The notes under the pieces: model-generated | The model's database searches: none | Seen by the model: the letters and a program-made list of their open reading frames with translations, nothing else | Told to the model about the DNA's origin: nothing | Assembly (NCBI GenBank): GCA_961205875.1 | Contig: OY540810.1 | Span: forward strand, 3,286,001-3,350,000 | Direction: 5' to 3' | Origin: Sialis fuliginosa | Taxonomy: Eukaryota > Arthropoda > Insecta > Megaloptera > Sialidae | Length of the DNA: 64,000 nt | Shown here: one piece after another, positions 36,180-48,965 of the stretch | Numbering within the stretch: the stretch's first letter is position 1 | Layout: every line of letters begins with the position of its first letter | Position numbers and translations under genes: made by a program

Positions 36180-36471
36180 CAGTGGCGTAGGAACGGGGGG
36201 GGTTTTGGGGCCGAAACCCCCCCCGAAATTTTAAAATATATGAAATTAGTATAACAATTTTGAATTTTTGTGATAATAACCCCCCCCCGAAATTTTCAAT
36301 GCTGTTAAAATATGCGAAATAAATATAAAAATTTTGAACCAAATGACCTTTTTTTTTTTTGATCATATAATTCATTGTATTTAATTAAATAACTAAAAAA
36401 AAGGTCTTCAATAATAATTATAATTTTCAATTGTGTGACCTTTTTTTTTTTTAGTTCTTACTACGCCACTG
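36180..36471 (+). mobile_element. hAT MITE CAGTGGCGTAGGAA, copy 2
   Basis: 292 bp, same family as 24595-24938, perfect 8-bp duplication GAAAGTGA (36172-36179, 36472-36479). The right end reads TACTACGCCACTG. The homopolymer tracts are shorter than in copy 1. Confidence 0.93.
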
Positions 36472-36521
36472 GAAAGTGATAAATAAGTATGTATGTATAT
36501 AAGTCTGTAATTGGTATAAAG

Positions 36522-36979
36522 CAGCGGTTCTTAAACTAGGGTCCGCGAAACTTTTGTGGGGGTCTGTATTTTTACATTTCTATTTACCAATGATTAATTA
36601 GTATCTAACAACCTTCTTTGTTTTTCTGTCAGGAAGGCAAGGGTTATTTTAGTGAGTAACTTGTTTCTGCAGTTGTAGAAATGAAAAGTGCAGTTGTAAA
36701 AGTTAATTTGAGTAGTGCAAAAAATTGAAACAATCTTTAATAAGTAAATAAAATAATAAAATGTGTGGAAAAAAGGTCATTGCAGTTGTAAAAGAAAAAA
36801 ATGTAGAGAAAAAAAGGTAATTGCAGTTGTAAAAACAAAAAATGTGAGAAATGTAATGCAAAAAACAAAGGTTTGCAGTTGAAAAGCAAAAATTTTAAGT
36901 ATGGAGCAAAAAATAAGGTTTTAAAATAATCCCTGCTTCAAAAGAGGGTCCCTAGACTACATAAGTTTAAGAACCGCAG
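36522..36979 (+). mobile_element. hAT MITE CAGCGGTTCTTAAACT, copy 1
   Basis: 458 bp. Ends CAGCGGTTCTTAAACT and AGTTTAAGAACCGCAG; the CAGnGGTTCTnAAACT pattern is typical of hAT elements. Flanks GTATAAAG and GTATATAG (7 of 8). The interior has repeats of GCAGTTGTAAAAG. Confidence 0.9.
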
Positions 36980-37283
36980 GTATATAGTATATATCTATGG
37001 ATATTATGAAGAGATATTTGTTTTATGTTTTATTGTTAGCAATTAATTTGCTGATTACACTTTAATTGCCATAGAAGTAATAGCATATGAGAACACTTAA
37101 ATAATATTATAAAAAATCTGAAGAATGATACATTAGACAGTATGTTTAAGGCAGAGTTGATTCATTTAAATCATATTTTCTATTTATTAAATTCAAGTGA
37201 TTTAAATCACTTCTTTTTATAAGTTACAAGTTAAAAAATTAAATTGAAAAAAAAAATTTGATTGAAAAAATTATACCTAGGTA

Positions 37284-37666
37284 CAGTCACCTGCATTAAT
37301 GGTCTTGCAGTTTGTATTCATTTTCGTTTATCACAAACTTAGTAGGCTCCTACCATTTGATTATTATAATATTTAAATCATTTCTCCATGTATCAAACAA
37401 AGACAGATATTTTGAAATTCATTTGCTAGATAAAGAACTACTCTTCGTTTATAATAGGTACTCATATATAATTAAATTATTATGTAATCTATTGAAAATT
37501 GTATACGTAAATTTTGTGGCAATAAATATTTGATATTCCGAATTTTAGTATTTAAATATATTAAAATTCATAGAAAAAGATAACCGATGATGTTTGTCTT
37601 TAATTTTTGAATCTGTTGTAAGCGATTCTAGCCTTTAGGGTGCCAGACGAGTTCTGCAGGTAACTG
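37284..37666 (-). mobile_element. TA-flanked MITE, CAGTCACCTGCA ends, copy 2
   Basis: 383 bp, TA on both sides (37282-37283, 37667-37668). Inverted relative to 14643-15020. The open frame at 37312-37533 is part of the repeat. Confidence 0.88.
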
Positions 37667-37845
37667 TACCTACCAATTATCAAATTTGTTTTAAACCATT
37701 ACACAATTTAAAAATACTAGTATTTTTCATTCACAAATCATGTTTATGAACTGAAAAAGAGTTGCAGGGAAAAAAAACAAACAATAATGATTTTGTCTTT
37801 TTTTAAATTATCATAGAATTTTTTTTTTTTATTTTAATATTTAGC

Positions 37846-38270
37846 CATGTGGTATGTCAAAATGTACATCTTAATTAGTAGAATATGACCATATTTTTTT
37901 TATTTTTTTTTCTAACTAAAAAAAATGGTGCCTGTAGGGGGCTGAAAGCAGTATTTTATTTTGTTCACCCTCCCTCTAGCTCGGTAACTACTGGCTCAAA
38001 ATATTTGAAAAAAAATTGGTAACAAGGCTTTGATGGGACTACCAACGACAAATACTAAAGTCAACGATATAATTTTAAATTTTGGAATAATAGGGAGGGG
38101 CGTCATAGAATTTTTTATTATAAAATCTAGGCAAGTGGGGTGTCAAAATGTAGATCTCAATTAGTAGAACTTGACACTTGGCACTCAAAAATGCATGGTA
38201 CGAACTTCGGAACCCTTAAGGCATACACTCGTGTATGTCTTGCCCGAATTATTAACGATCATAATTAAAT
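37846..38270 (+). repeat. GGGTTCCGAAG repeat, right two-thirds
   Basis: Shares ATGTCAAAATGTACATCTTA, GGGACTACCAACGACAAATA, GGGAGGGGCGTCATAGAAT and CTTCGGAACCCTTAAGGC with 44583-45175. The GGGTTCCG start is absent. Confidence 0.72.
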
Positions 38271-38682
38271 AAATTTCTGTTTTTTCATGGAAAAACTTAT
38301 ACTTCTTATTTTATTTTTTTGGCAGGTATTTTACTTACAATTAGACATATTATTATTAAACAAAGGTGCATTACAAATGTAAAGACATCAAAATCTGACA
38401 ACTCAATTAATCGTTCATATTTTCACTTGTACAATAATTATAATGTAGTTTTAATAATAATAGCAATAATAGTTGTGTACTCGTGTTGTTCTACATTATT
38501 ACAAGAAATGAAAGTCAATGTCGAATGAATGTTATAACTTGACCAATAATCACATCCGTTTTTAATTAATTACGACCGGATATTGATTGATTTTATAAAT
38601 TCATTTGAATTTAATAGTTTTTTTTTAATGCATACCTAGTGTTTGACAAATAAACTTTATATTAGAAAACGGAATATTTTAC

Positions 38683-38750
38683 CACAATAAAACAATGTCA
38701 CATGATACGTGTTTCGACTTCACATAAAGTTATCACCAGGAGCAATAAAA
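38683..38750 (+). repeat. Second CGTGTTTCGACTTCACA motif repeat
   Basis: Shares ACGTGTTTCGACTTCACA and a following CAGGAGC with 7680-7735. Borders not defined. Confidence 0.55.
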
Positions 38751-38991
38751 ATAGTCCTTGATCAGTTAGCGGGATAGGTTTGGTTAAAGCTGATCTCTGT
38801 TCTAAAAAAATATATCAGAAGATCTTGACTTCATATTATCTAAATATTTCTCTCAGTTGAGGATTTTAATGAAGTTGGGCTTTATAGAAAAATAATTTAT
38901 TATAAATCAAAATACATATATTAATAAATTAAAATAAATAAAATCTTATAAATTATTCACCTGAAAAACAAATAGAAAACCGCCCCTAATC

Positions 38992-39557
38992 CAGCGGTTC
39001 TTAAAATAGGGTCCGCGAAACTTTTGCCGGGGGTCCGTGAAACATATTTGGCATAAATTACTTTTACATTTCTATTTACTAATGATTAATTACTATCGAG
39101 TATCTAACGACCGTCTTTGTTTTTCTGTCAGGAAGGCAGGGGTTATTTTAGTGTGTAGTTGTAACTAATTTCTGCAGTTGTAAAAGCTAATTTGTGTAGT
39201 GGAAAAAATTTAAAAAATGTATAATAAATAAATAAAATAATAATTTGTGTGGAAAAAAAGTCATTGCCCATTGCAGTTGTAAAAGCAAAAAATGTAAGAA
39301 ATGAAGAGCAAAAAAATAGGTCATTGCAGTTGTAAAATCAAAAAATGTAAGAAATGTAGAGCAAGAAAAAGTCATTGCAGTTGTAAAAACAAAAAATGTA
39401 AGAAATGTAATGCAAAAAACAAAGGTCATTGCAGTTGAAAAGCAAAAATGTAAGTATGGAACAAAAAAAATAAGGTTGTGACATTTTTTTTAAATAACCC
39501 CTGAAAAATAATTATTCAAAAAGGGGTCCCTAAACTACATAAGTTTAAGAACTGCTG
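38992..39557 (+). mobile_element. hAT MITE CAGCGGTTCTTAAACT, copy 2
   Basis: 566 bp, same ends as 36522-36979. Flanks CCCTAATC and ACCTAATC (7 of 8). It contains a minisatellite of four units of about 53 bp (39265-39460). Confidence 0.9.
39265..39460 (+). repeat. 53-bp minisatellite inside hAT MITE
   Basis: GCAGTTGTAAAA recurs at 39273, 39326, 39377 and 39431 (spacings 53, 51, 54), each followed by AAAAAATGTAAGAAATG. The minus-strand open frame at 39187-39429 is the repeat translated. Confidence 0.88.
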
Positions 39558-39850
39558 ACCTAATCAATAAAAAATGATTTATGTGTTTATTTTGTGTAGT
39601 AATTATGACTGATTTGAATCGACCGCATGCCTTTTTAAATTAATTGTAAAGCGTGCTGTGCCTAATTATTGTAGGATGTGTTAATTGTAGACGGATTTAG
39701 TTAACTTTTAAATTACAGGTCTTGTTCTTAAGTGACCGTTTTTATTTGATGATGCATAAAATTGTAGTATCATATTAGTTACCATTTCCATAAAAACCTT
39801 AGGGCGTTCAATAGAGCATAAAAAATAATGTGCATATATTAGACATTTAA

Positions 39851-40452
39851 TGTCCGGTATTATAAAGGAGCTAGCAAATTTGCCAGCTAGCAAGCACTTT
39901 TGAAATGAGATATCAAACTTATATGACAGTTCTTTTGGAGTTTGTTGAAGACTTTGACAAGTTTCGCGCACGCGTTGTAGGTAAATACCAACGGTATTTA
40001 AACAGTGGTGATATTATGAAAATTATTTTGTACGGTCAAAGATGCCAACCGTGTTACAATTAGTTGAAGTGTCACTGCTCTAAATTCCATAACTAATTCA
40101 TAGATACTAGTACAGAATTAATATACCCGCAGAGTGTCCACTGGTTTTTGGAAATAAAATTCCCTGACTTTTCCTTGACTTTCCCTGACCACAGATTCAA
40201 AATTCCCTGACTCGGGGGGCCCCGGAGCAAGAATGTGCAGAAATAATATTTGAATTTTTTTTTTGGTCATTACTTGTTACTTACTTTCAATTCAATGACA
40301 TTTTTCTTTTTTCCCTGACTTTCTAAAAAAATAATAATAAATTCCCTGATTTTTCAGAATTTTAAAATAAATTCCCTGACTTTCCTTGACCACTTTAGGC
40401 TTCCCTGACTTTCCAGAAAATGGACACCCTGAAACCTTTATAATACCGGACA
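39851..40452 (-). mobile_element. Harbinger-like TGTCCGG family, copy B, disrupted
   Basis: Ends TGTCCGGTATTATAAAGGA and, inverted, TGTCCGGTATTATAAAGG, with TAA on both sides (39848-39850, 40453-40455). One arm is partly replaced by the 302-bp element at 40130-40431. The 68-codon frame of copies A and C is frameshifted here. Confidence 0.85.
40130..40431. mobile_element. CAGrGTGTCCAC element with TTCCCTGACTT repeats
   Basis: Ends CAGAGTGTCCACTGGTTTTT and, inverted, CAGGGTGTCCATTTTCTGG. The interior is built of repeated AAATTCCCTGACTTTTC motifs. No clean target duplication: about 60 bp of the host element is missing at the junction. Probably hAT-like. Confidence 0.75.
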
Positions 40453-40619
40453 TAAGTTAACCTATATGAGCATACAGTATAAAATAAAAATATCATTTTG
40501 ATGGATGTTTCCTCTTTTCTTTTCGTTTGTACGTTTCCTGTATGTTCTGAGATGTTTGAATGTGTAAGACTTAATGTCGAATAGTTAAATATTCATAGTT
40601 GCTGTATTTTAGATGTAAT

Positions 40620-41360
40620 TAAATTTTATTAATTTTAAAAATAACTTAATAAAGATCAGTCTTCCAGGTGTCAATTCTGGTTAGTGGTGATTAGTTGAGG
40701 AAATCGATGGTTTTTAAAATGTATTTAGTACAAAAAAACTTTTCAATATATTGGCAAAGAAAATTAATATTGAGTTAATTTTTTGTAATAATATTTTTTT
40801 AAAATAGTACATGAAGGCTTGCATAAAGCAAAATTAATTAAAAATAGTTAATCAGTTGTCTTAAAACTATTATTACGTCAATTCTAAAAAACAATTACAG
40901 TTATGATATATTTTATAAGATAAAAAATTTGCATATTCATTTCCAAATTGAGATAAAGTTTCAAATTATTATTAATCATGGTTTAAAAACAACTGATTAA
41001 CTAATTGTGGTTAATTTTGCTTCATGAGGTTAAAGTTTTATTTAAATTCTTCTTCTTCTTCGTCGATTTTGCTTTTAAGTGGGACATCTTTTGCAATAAA
41101 ATTTTTCAAGAATCTTTTCAAAACTCTGCGCTATGAGCACAACCCTTAAAATTTTAAATAGGGCAAGTGATACCTTATTTGAAAGGTTTTTTCATTCTAA
41201 ACAAGGTACTTTTTGTTCTTTTCAAATTGTTCAATTTTAGTCAAGTTTTTTACATTTTTAATTCCATGAATGCATTTATTTTATGATCAATAAAACAAAC
41301 ATTTACAACTAAAATTCAAAACAAAGTAGGCCGTTTCGTTTTCGTTGGGCCACCCTGTAT
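40620..41360. mobile_element. Partial element ending CCACCCTGTAT
   Basis: The right boundary CGTTGGGCCACCCTGTAT at 41341-41360 is an end of the ACAGGGTGG type. The left limit is uncertain; two inverted AACTGATTAA / TTAATCAGTTGT-like segments at about 40845-41010 suggest a foldback interior. Confidence 0.4.
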
Positions 41361-41755
41361 ATAAATGTTCAACAATGTGAAATGATTATAAAAATCATTA
41401 AAATAATTATACGTGAATTTTGATGGTTTTCTTCCTATGGAAATTGAGCACATTAAGCGATTGATTCTATTAATCAATGAACACAATAACCGGCACCTAC
41501 TGTCTTACAAGAAAATTTTACAAATAAGTTTAAACTTGTTTTAATTAAAAAGTAACTACGCGATCTTAAAATCGGAAGTTATATATTTAGTACTAAAATA
41601 AAATATTAAATCTAAAAATACCGAATATAAATTTCCTGTCGCTCCAGGCAAAAAGAAATCACATCTTTTACTTCCGAAATAAAAAGTCATATTTTGCATA
41701 TTATTTTCATAAAGATGATTCATTAACATTGTTTTTTTATTTATTATTTTAATTA

Positions 41756-42266
41756 GGTAAGGGCACCAGTTATGGCCACTATAAAAGTAAGTTTTCGGGT
41801 TTTTTTAGATTAATGGGCTTGTTTTTTGTAATTCTCATGAAGTCATGTTACTAATAAAACATTAATCAATTTAATTACCAAAGTCCGCAAATATAGTTTG
41901 TTTTTTAAATTATAACCTTTTATTTTACTTTATCCATTACTAGAGAAAAAACATGTTCTCCAGTAATGGATAAAGTAAAACCAGTAATGAGTACGTAGTG
42001 ATGGACACTTGCTAATGATTATAAAATGATAAGTACTACGACACAAATGATATAAAAAGATGAAAGAATCGTCAAATTTGAAACAATGTAAAGCAGTTGC
42101 TGTGATAATATAATAATTTAATTGACCGATTGTCATCAAATCACGCTGTAAGGCAGTTCATAAAATGTATATAAATTAATATTCAGAAATGGTATTTTCT
42201 AATTCAGTACATTTAATTAAAAAATAGCCATTACTGGGGTCATATCCAAGACTGGTGCCAGTACCT
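41756..42266 (-). mobile_element. TA-flanked 550-bp family, copy 9
   Basis: Both ends present, GGTAAGGGCACCAGTTATGG...ACTGGTGCCAGTACCT, flanked by TA. The CTCCAGTAATGG and CCATTACTAGAG blocks occur close together, forming a short hairpin at about 41933-41970. Confidence 0.88.
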
Positions 42267-43316
42267 TATTTGAATTTAAAAAATATATCAGCAGCTTTGC
42301 TAGTTAAAAAAAACATAAAACGATGTATTTCCGATTTATTTACGTTTTAATCAACTGTGAGAACAAAAACCGCAATTATAAATAAACGAGCAAGTGTTTG
42401 TAATTATTTTTACTGCAGACCAATGGTCTAGCAGCTAGCATATTCCTGCAGCTCACTAGATTCATTACATTTCCAGATTGATGTCACAATAGACGCACAT
42501 ATGTACGTATATACACATGCATTCTCACATAAAAACACAAAGCATACTGGATGGATATTATATAAGAATAGGGTAACCAGATTTTGGTTTTTGTAAACCC
42601 TGACTTGTGTAAATGAAGACCTCTTTTTAAATTTTTTATATTTCAAGCACCATCAAATTTGACTGACAGATTATCAAAAAAAATGTTTTTTGAAAATTAA
42701 AAAAAAATTTTTTTTCGAAAACTATAAATTTTTGGAAGCTAATATTTATTATAATGGCATGTTTTGCATGCTAACGCAGCTATAACCTTTCAAGCTCAAA
42801 TAAAAAAGAAACTAGTAAGCAGACAATTCAAAAATTTAAATTTCGACTATGCTCGATCAAACTACAAAGCTTTTTTGGCTCTGTACTTTTTTGTGTAGCT
42901 GTGTTATTAATCTTACAGTTTTTTGTTTTGTTTTTTGGCTAACTCAACTTGGCAATTTTAATATTTTTTAGAAAACAAAATTTTGGTTTTCATTATACTG
43001 CTTCTTTACTAACATAAGAATTTTTTTCTTGGTAGACTGAAACCATTCTGTATTACACAAATACTACACGTGTATATGTATGTGTGTGCGTTGTTTGTAG
43101 GTGGTAGTTATCGGCTGGAGCGATTTACACATCGCAAACAAATTACCGGTGCAAAGTTATAACGAGATCCGTTCCCACAGGCGACAACTTGTTGTCGGGA
43201 ATGTTTGAATAATTACCTTGGCGACGCAATATGTGTGTATCTGTGTGTGTGGCAGGCATGCCGGTGAAATAGAATTGTGCCCGGGTACTGGGTATGGTAT
43301 GCAGGATTGCAATTAA
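42267..43316. other. Mostly unique; mixed-composition island
   Basis: 43080-43310 is GC-richer (for example CGACAACTTGTTGTCG palindrome near 43182) with TG-rich strings. No coding match. Confidence 0.4.
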
Positions 43317-43927
43317 GGTAGTTCTCGTGCAAACGTCATTTCGATAGAATTTAAAAAAAAATCAGGGCATAAAAAGAATAATGATAGCTATCCAATCGTG
43401 AAATTTTAAAGAGATCGACCGTTTTAAACTCGAGATAATTGTCATCAAAGTTTGCCACTTTTGTACGTATCCGCTATATCAAGTTCGTATTATGTCCATT
43501 TTCATGACTAAAACTTCGATAGATTTTGATAAAAAACTATCAAACAATAAAGGTTTATTATTCTGATATGTGATAAAAAATTCCAAATGATTGACCTTGT
43601 ATTTCAAAAACAAAATGATTGACCGTTTCATATTTGAAATTTAATTATATTTCAAAAACAAAACGGTCAATCATTTTGAATTTTTTATCACATATCATAA
43701 TAATAACCCTTTACTGTTTGGTAGTTTTTTGTCAAAATCTGTCGAAGCGTTTAGTCATAAAATAATGAAAATATATTCATAGTATGATTGTGTTTATAAT
43801 AATCTGTATAGACGGCTTTGGGTATAGACTTGATCAAAAATTCTCTGTAGCAACGCAATTATTTTCGATATTTTACTATGGTATTATGAGCGTAACTTTT
43901 TGTTGGTACTGTAGCACGAGAACTACC
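43317..43927. mobile_element. TTAA-flanked foldback element, GGTAGTTCTCGTGC ends
   Basis: 611 bp with inverted ends GGTAGTTCTCGTGC/GCACGAGAACTACC, flanked by TTAA at 43313-43316 and 43928-43931. An inner inverted repeat (about 43500-43760, around TGATTGACC motifs) gives strong self-complementarity. Only one copy seen in this window. Non-coding. Confidence 0.82.
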
Positions 43928-43979
43928 TTAAACGTTGGCGCGACGCATGTCTGTGTTCTATTAGTGCACTACTAAAGTA

Positions 43980-44219
43980 CACAGGTAGAAAAGTGACTTG
44001 GGCCAAGAAAATCTTGTTTTATATATAACGAAAACAATATTTTCTCAATATAAGAATGTATTCTTAATCCAAGTATATTATTGTTTTCGTCCAACAATAT
44101 TTCTTTAAAGAAAAACAACAATTTTCTGGATTAAGAGTATATTCTTAAATTAAGAAAATATTGTTTTCGTTATATAAAAAACAAGGATTTCTTGGTCCAA
44201 GTCAACTTTTCTATCCGTG
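43980..44219. mobile_element. 240-bp foldback, ACGGATAGAAAAGT-type ends
   Basis: Flanked by TA (43978-43979, 44220-44221). The arms pair for almost the full length (CACAGGTAGAAAAGTGACTT on the left with AAGTCAACTTTTCTATCCGT on the right). ATATTGTTTTCG occurs three times counting both strands. Confidence 0.88.
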
Positions 44220-44582
44220 TATTTTATAGGAAAAGTGACCAGATTTTCTGAATCGGTAACTTTTTTCAAAAATATACACTAGTTAAATGTAACATTCTAA
44301 CTCGACGTATTTAGTTACAAGTTACAAAGGCCGGCAAACTTTTTTAAATTTATTATTTCCGTTTAAAATATATCTTTAAAAATCACGTTACATTTTAAAC
44401 AAAATGTAATTTTTATAGTATACATAAAGAATCGTAATTATTCATTCAAAGAGCCGCAGGTTGTCGTTTGCTGCATTAATAGTTTGAAAATATACGTTAC
44501 ACCTGAAAATTGATTTTATTTCCGTTTTTTTATATTAAAAAAATATACCTACTATAAATTTAAAAATATATGAATTGACTTT

Positions 44583-45175
44583 TTTAGGGTTCCGAAGTAA
44601 ACCCTATTAATCTCACTTTGTCGTCCGTCCATCCGTTTTCAATCAAAGCAAAATATCTCGTAAACTATATAAGCTAGAACACTGAACATGTAAAATAATG
44701 CCCTCTAGTAAAAGATGTACAAACTTGTTGAAAAATAATTTTTCAAGCAGGGGCGCTAAGGAGCTAAAGCTATGTAAAAAAATATTTTTTTTATACCAAG
44801 GCATGTGGCACGTCAAAATGTATAACCAAACCAGTGGAATTTGACCCTTTTTCTTATTTTTTCTAAATCAAAAATGGCGCCAGCAGGGGGCTTTAAAACA
44901 AAAAAAAATTGGTAACGAGGTTTTGGTGGGACTATTAACGACATATACTAAAGACAACAATATCATTTGAAATTTTGGAGAAATAGAGAGGGGCGTCATA
45001 GAATTTTTTTTTCATATCTAGGCATGTGGGGTGTCAAAATGTAGATCTCAATTAGTAGAGTATGAACCTATTTTTATATTATTTTCTTACTCAAAAATGT
45101 ACCTGTGGTTCCAAATAATCCAGGTGTGCGTACTTCGGAACCATTATGGCATATGTCTTGATCGAATTATTTTTA
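44583..45175 (+). repeat. GGGTTCCGAAG repeat, longest copy
   Basis: Runs from TTAGGGTTCCGAAGTAAACC through AAAAATGGCGCCAGCAGG, GAGAGGGGCGTCATAGAAT and GGGGTGTCAAAATGTAGATC to a CTTCGGAACCATTATGGC close. Non-coding. Partial copies: 17800-18016, 37846-38270, 54985-55490. Confidence 0.75.
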
Positions 45176-45878
45176 TTAAAACCTGAAATCTGACGGTTCT
45201 TTATTTTCCGTTTTTTCCCATTGATCTGAGTCTTTTTTTTATTGAATATCTACAAATCATTTTATTTGTAGGGTTAAGTAAGTTTGTAGGTATTGTCATA
45301 CATCGGGCACAGTCGACCTGCAAAACTTGTAAAATGTTTAAATAGATTATGATTTTTATCTTCAATTCGAAGTTGTCGAAAAATTGCATAATCCAACTTG
45401 ATTTATTTTATAAAATTCATTAAACCAGATAATTTGTGCATTTTAAATTTGCATGTGCCAACTCTGCAAAATCAATTTACAATATATGACTGTAGTTTAT
45501 TATGGTAGCAAACTATATTATACTCTTTGATATATTGAAAAAATCGTACATGCGCTTGTATCAATCACTAACAACCGCTTGCGTGTAGTTTGTTAGTTGA
45601 GTAATTGTTGACAACATGTTGCTGCGCACACAAAAGAATACTGTCATGCACTTTATTTCTGAATCGTGTATACAACATGACATAATGCTGAACGGTTTAA
45701 CTAGTAATCAATCTATAAATAGTTTATTATTATTTTTACATAATGAGGTATTGTTTCTGTTTGAAATTGGCTATTAACGGAACTTTAAAATAATTTGTTT
45801 TTATTAACTGAAATAATTATAGTTTATGTACTAATATTTAAGGTCTTTCAGAAAGCGTTTGATCGTAGTTGAAAATAT

Positions 45879-46305
45879 CTGCCTTGGGAACCACGGGACT
45901 TTCTTATACGTAATCCTAACAATGAATAGTATACGTGATTCTTATTTTATTATAACATTTCTGACAAACTAACAAGATAAAATAAAATGAATAATATAGG
46001 TAATATTATTCTCTCCATTACATAACAAGTGATTTTTTTAACGTAATAACTGAAAACGGATATTTACTCTTGTAAATTTTTGAATTTTCGAGTTATTTTT
46101 GAAATAAGAAAAAAATGTTTTAGGTAAAAAATGTCGAGTATGTTATTATCTATAATTTATTCCCCATATATTTTATTCAACATTTATGATTTAGCCAGAA
46201 AGAATTTGCTTATATAATTATTAATACTCATCCACACTGTTCTTTCTCAGTATTACGTATAAGAAAGTCCCATGACACTCATGGCAGATATTTATTATCT
46301 GTTAT
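45879..46305. mobile_element. Foldback with AATATCTGCC ends
   Basis: The left arm AATATCTGCCTTGGGAACCA, continuing GGGACTTTCTTATACGTAAT, pairs with an inverted right arm at about 46255-46303. The centre is AT-rich and not self-complementary. No clear duplication. Confidence 0.75.
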
Positions 46306-46534
46306 GAACCATTTGAATTATAATAAAAAAAAATTTCAAAACATTTTTTTTACGAAAAAATGAATAGAACATAAATTATAGATAATGATATTACCTACAA
46401 TTTTTAACTTGGCCATTTTTATTTATTTCGCACTGATTCAGAGTAATTCGAAAAATTCAAAAATCGACGAGGGAAAACATCCGCATCTGATTGAAAGATC
46501 GTTTTCAAAAGTAGGACGTTTTCTTCCCAGACAA

Positions 46535-46625
46535 AAATTAATCTTAAATATAAAATTTCATCCTTCTAAGATTTGTCGTATTTGAGTTACAGCGCTTACA
46601 GACAGACAGACACACAGACATCATG
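46535..46625 (+). repeat. Short repeat, second copy with CAGACAGACAGAC
   Basis: Same block as 35645-35735, followed by ACAGACAGACAGACACACAG. The upstream open frame 46385-46585 (66 codons) has no recognisable domain. Confidence 0.7.
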
Positions 46626-47502
46626 GCGAAAATAGTCAGAATGGATTCAGGAAAGGTGAAAATTGATAATTCCATCAAGAAAGTAATTAATAATTTTTAT
46701 TTATTTACAAAAATGAATAAACAAAGAGTGGGGGTGAAGAATAATACTGAATATTTTACAGTTTACACATTTTTTTTCTAAAATAAAATTTGTTAAATAA
46801 AAGGGTTAAGATTTACAATTAAAAATACCTGTACTTATCTAAAAAGTAAATAGACTAATTTGACTATAGAAGGATGTTAATATCGTATTGTTTTTAAGTC
46901 CCATCATTGAATCTAGGCATGGGGAATAAGTGGATTTTTTCTGTAACCATTGCTACCAGCCAACGCTACAATACGATATTGTTAAACAATTCGATAAAAT
47001 CATAGACACATAATTTTTATTTACTTTTTTATTATATCTACCTATAGTTTACTCGTAATCTGTATTATCAACACTGCAACAAACATTTGATTATTCAAAA
47101 CAAATATAATTCCGATTTTATTAACACGACCTTTGATATGTGCAATTAAACCAGACAAAAGTTAATAATCAGACAACATAAAAAATATATCACAGAGTTA
47201 TTACCACATACCTACTACATAGTATCGAGGGATGGACGATAGAACTCCCCCTGCCACGGGCGGTTTTACCTCGCGGAAAATGTTCACATTTGCATAAAAC
47301 TAATTATATTATATCTGCATTTGTCTGTGCGTTTGTGTGTGCGATTTCAAACGAACTGTTCCTGATTTACATAAATCAGTGCACTCTATTCTTTTTGTTA
47401 TTACGAGTAACTATTCATTCTATTCATAATGTATAGGTATAGTTGGCGAAATCTGTAGTATTTTAATTAATAATAATTAAAGTAAAATATATAAGACTAG
47501 CT
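46626..47502. other. No gene recognised
   Basis: AT-rich except 47220-47300 (CCCCCTGCCACGGGCGG), which is repeat-free and GC-richer. Confidence 0.45.
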
Positions 47503-48360
47503 AGGCCCGCGCGGCTTCGCCCACTTGGACTACGGAATTATTGTTTAGGATTTTTGAAAAATATATTTTAATTAAGTACAAGGACGATTAATTCTTATCG
47601 TAATAATAACTAATCAAAACCTAAATTACCTAAAAAAACAAATCAGAATAAATATTACAAATAACTTTTGTTTTCAAAATTTTAAATTGATCTATACGTT
47701 TCACGTCAAGACAAACACTTTTCGTTCCGTGTCTGTCTGTCCGTCTGTCCCCTGAATCCTTGTCACACGCATAACTCATGAACGACTGAACCGATATTAA
47801 TGAAACTTGGTTGGATGGTTGGGTCTGTCTTGAGGACGGTCCCATTTCAAAATCATCAAAATCGTGTGTAAGGGAAATGGGTGACATCTCAAAATATTTA
47901 TTTTTTTAAGATATCTCAAGAACGACATATTTTACGTGAAAATGTTGTAGAATCTTTTTTGTAGAGCATTAAATTACAACGTTTATTGTAAAATATATTA
48001 TATTAAAAATATGTATCTCATTTTGCTTTAAAAATTCGTCATTTGTTTTTTTAAATTGATTTTTTCTATGACATGTTAAATGTCATGTTGACGTTTTAAA
48101 TTTCATTTTGGCGTTTTAAATGTCAAATTTTAAATTTGTCAAATTGTCAAAAAATTAAAAATATATGAAAACATATTAAGGTATGTTTTAAGAAAAATTT
48201 CGAACTAATATTTTTTAGTAAAATTGTATAAAAATTTATCTTAACACTATCGGTTTTTATTTAAATTGTTGAATAATTAACTACCTTTGGTGAATTTAGT
48301 ACGAGGAAGCACTGTGCATTTACTTGGCAGATGTTTTTTTGTTTCTATACGTTGTAACAT
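47503..48360 (-). repeat. Dispersed repeat, most complete inverted copy
   Basis: Begins CTAGCTAGGCCCGCGCGGCT near 47503, passes TTCCGTGTCTGTCTGTCC and GAACGACTGAACCGATATTA, and ends near 48360 with GAGGAAGCACTGTGCATTTA. The CCCGCGCGGCTTCGCCC start is a familiar motif of insect interspersed repeats. Confidence 0.7.
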
Positions 48361-48909
48361 TTTTTTCAACTTTGACCAAGGTCCAAGAAAATAACAATAC
48401 CAACTATTCAAATTCTAATCATATATCCATGAAGAACTTGCATGAGGTAGTGTTAAAATTCCCACAAAACAAAAGAATACGACAGTGCCGATGCGCATAG
48501 ATGCTATTTTGGCGCATTGTATTATCGGACACGTCAGAAAAATTTGCAATTTTGTGTCGTGAAGAAGTCGACAAAATTTATGCATAAAAGTTATTTTTAA
48601 TAATATCTGTCTACTTGTGAGAAAATTCTATGACAGATGAATAGAAATTTTATCATTCTTCAGTTGTTGTATTTTGATTATTATTATTTTCATTATAAGT
48701 TTGATAGATGTTATTACCTTGGTCTCTTTTAATGTTGAGGTTAATTGTTTTTAATTAATATTTGAATGAATTAACATTTACTGTCAATTTTGTTTGACTT
48801 TTTATGTCTATTGTCTTGTGATTTTATAGTAAAAGTTTTTACGGTTGTTGATTCTTAAATTAATTTTGTGTGTTATTGATGAGACGTATACAAACTTGTT
48901 AATTGTTAT

Positions 48910-48965
48910 GGGGGGGGGTACTTGATACTTAAGAATCCTTACAAGGAATAAAGGGGGGTGGGGGG
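48910..48965 (+). repeat. G-run cluster
   Basis: G9 at 48910-48918, then G6-T-G6 at 48953-48965. The runs could form a G-quadruplex. No gene adjoins. Confidence 0.8.

Noticed and set aside
39265-39460. CRISPR-like spaced repeats
   Set aside because: The 53-bp units are contiguous and diverged with no unique spacers, inside a hAT MITE in a eukaryotic genome.
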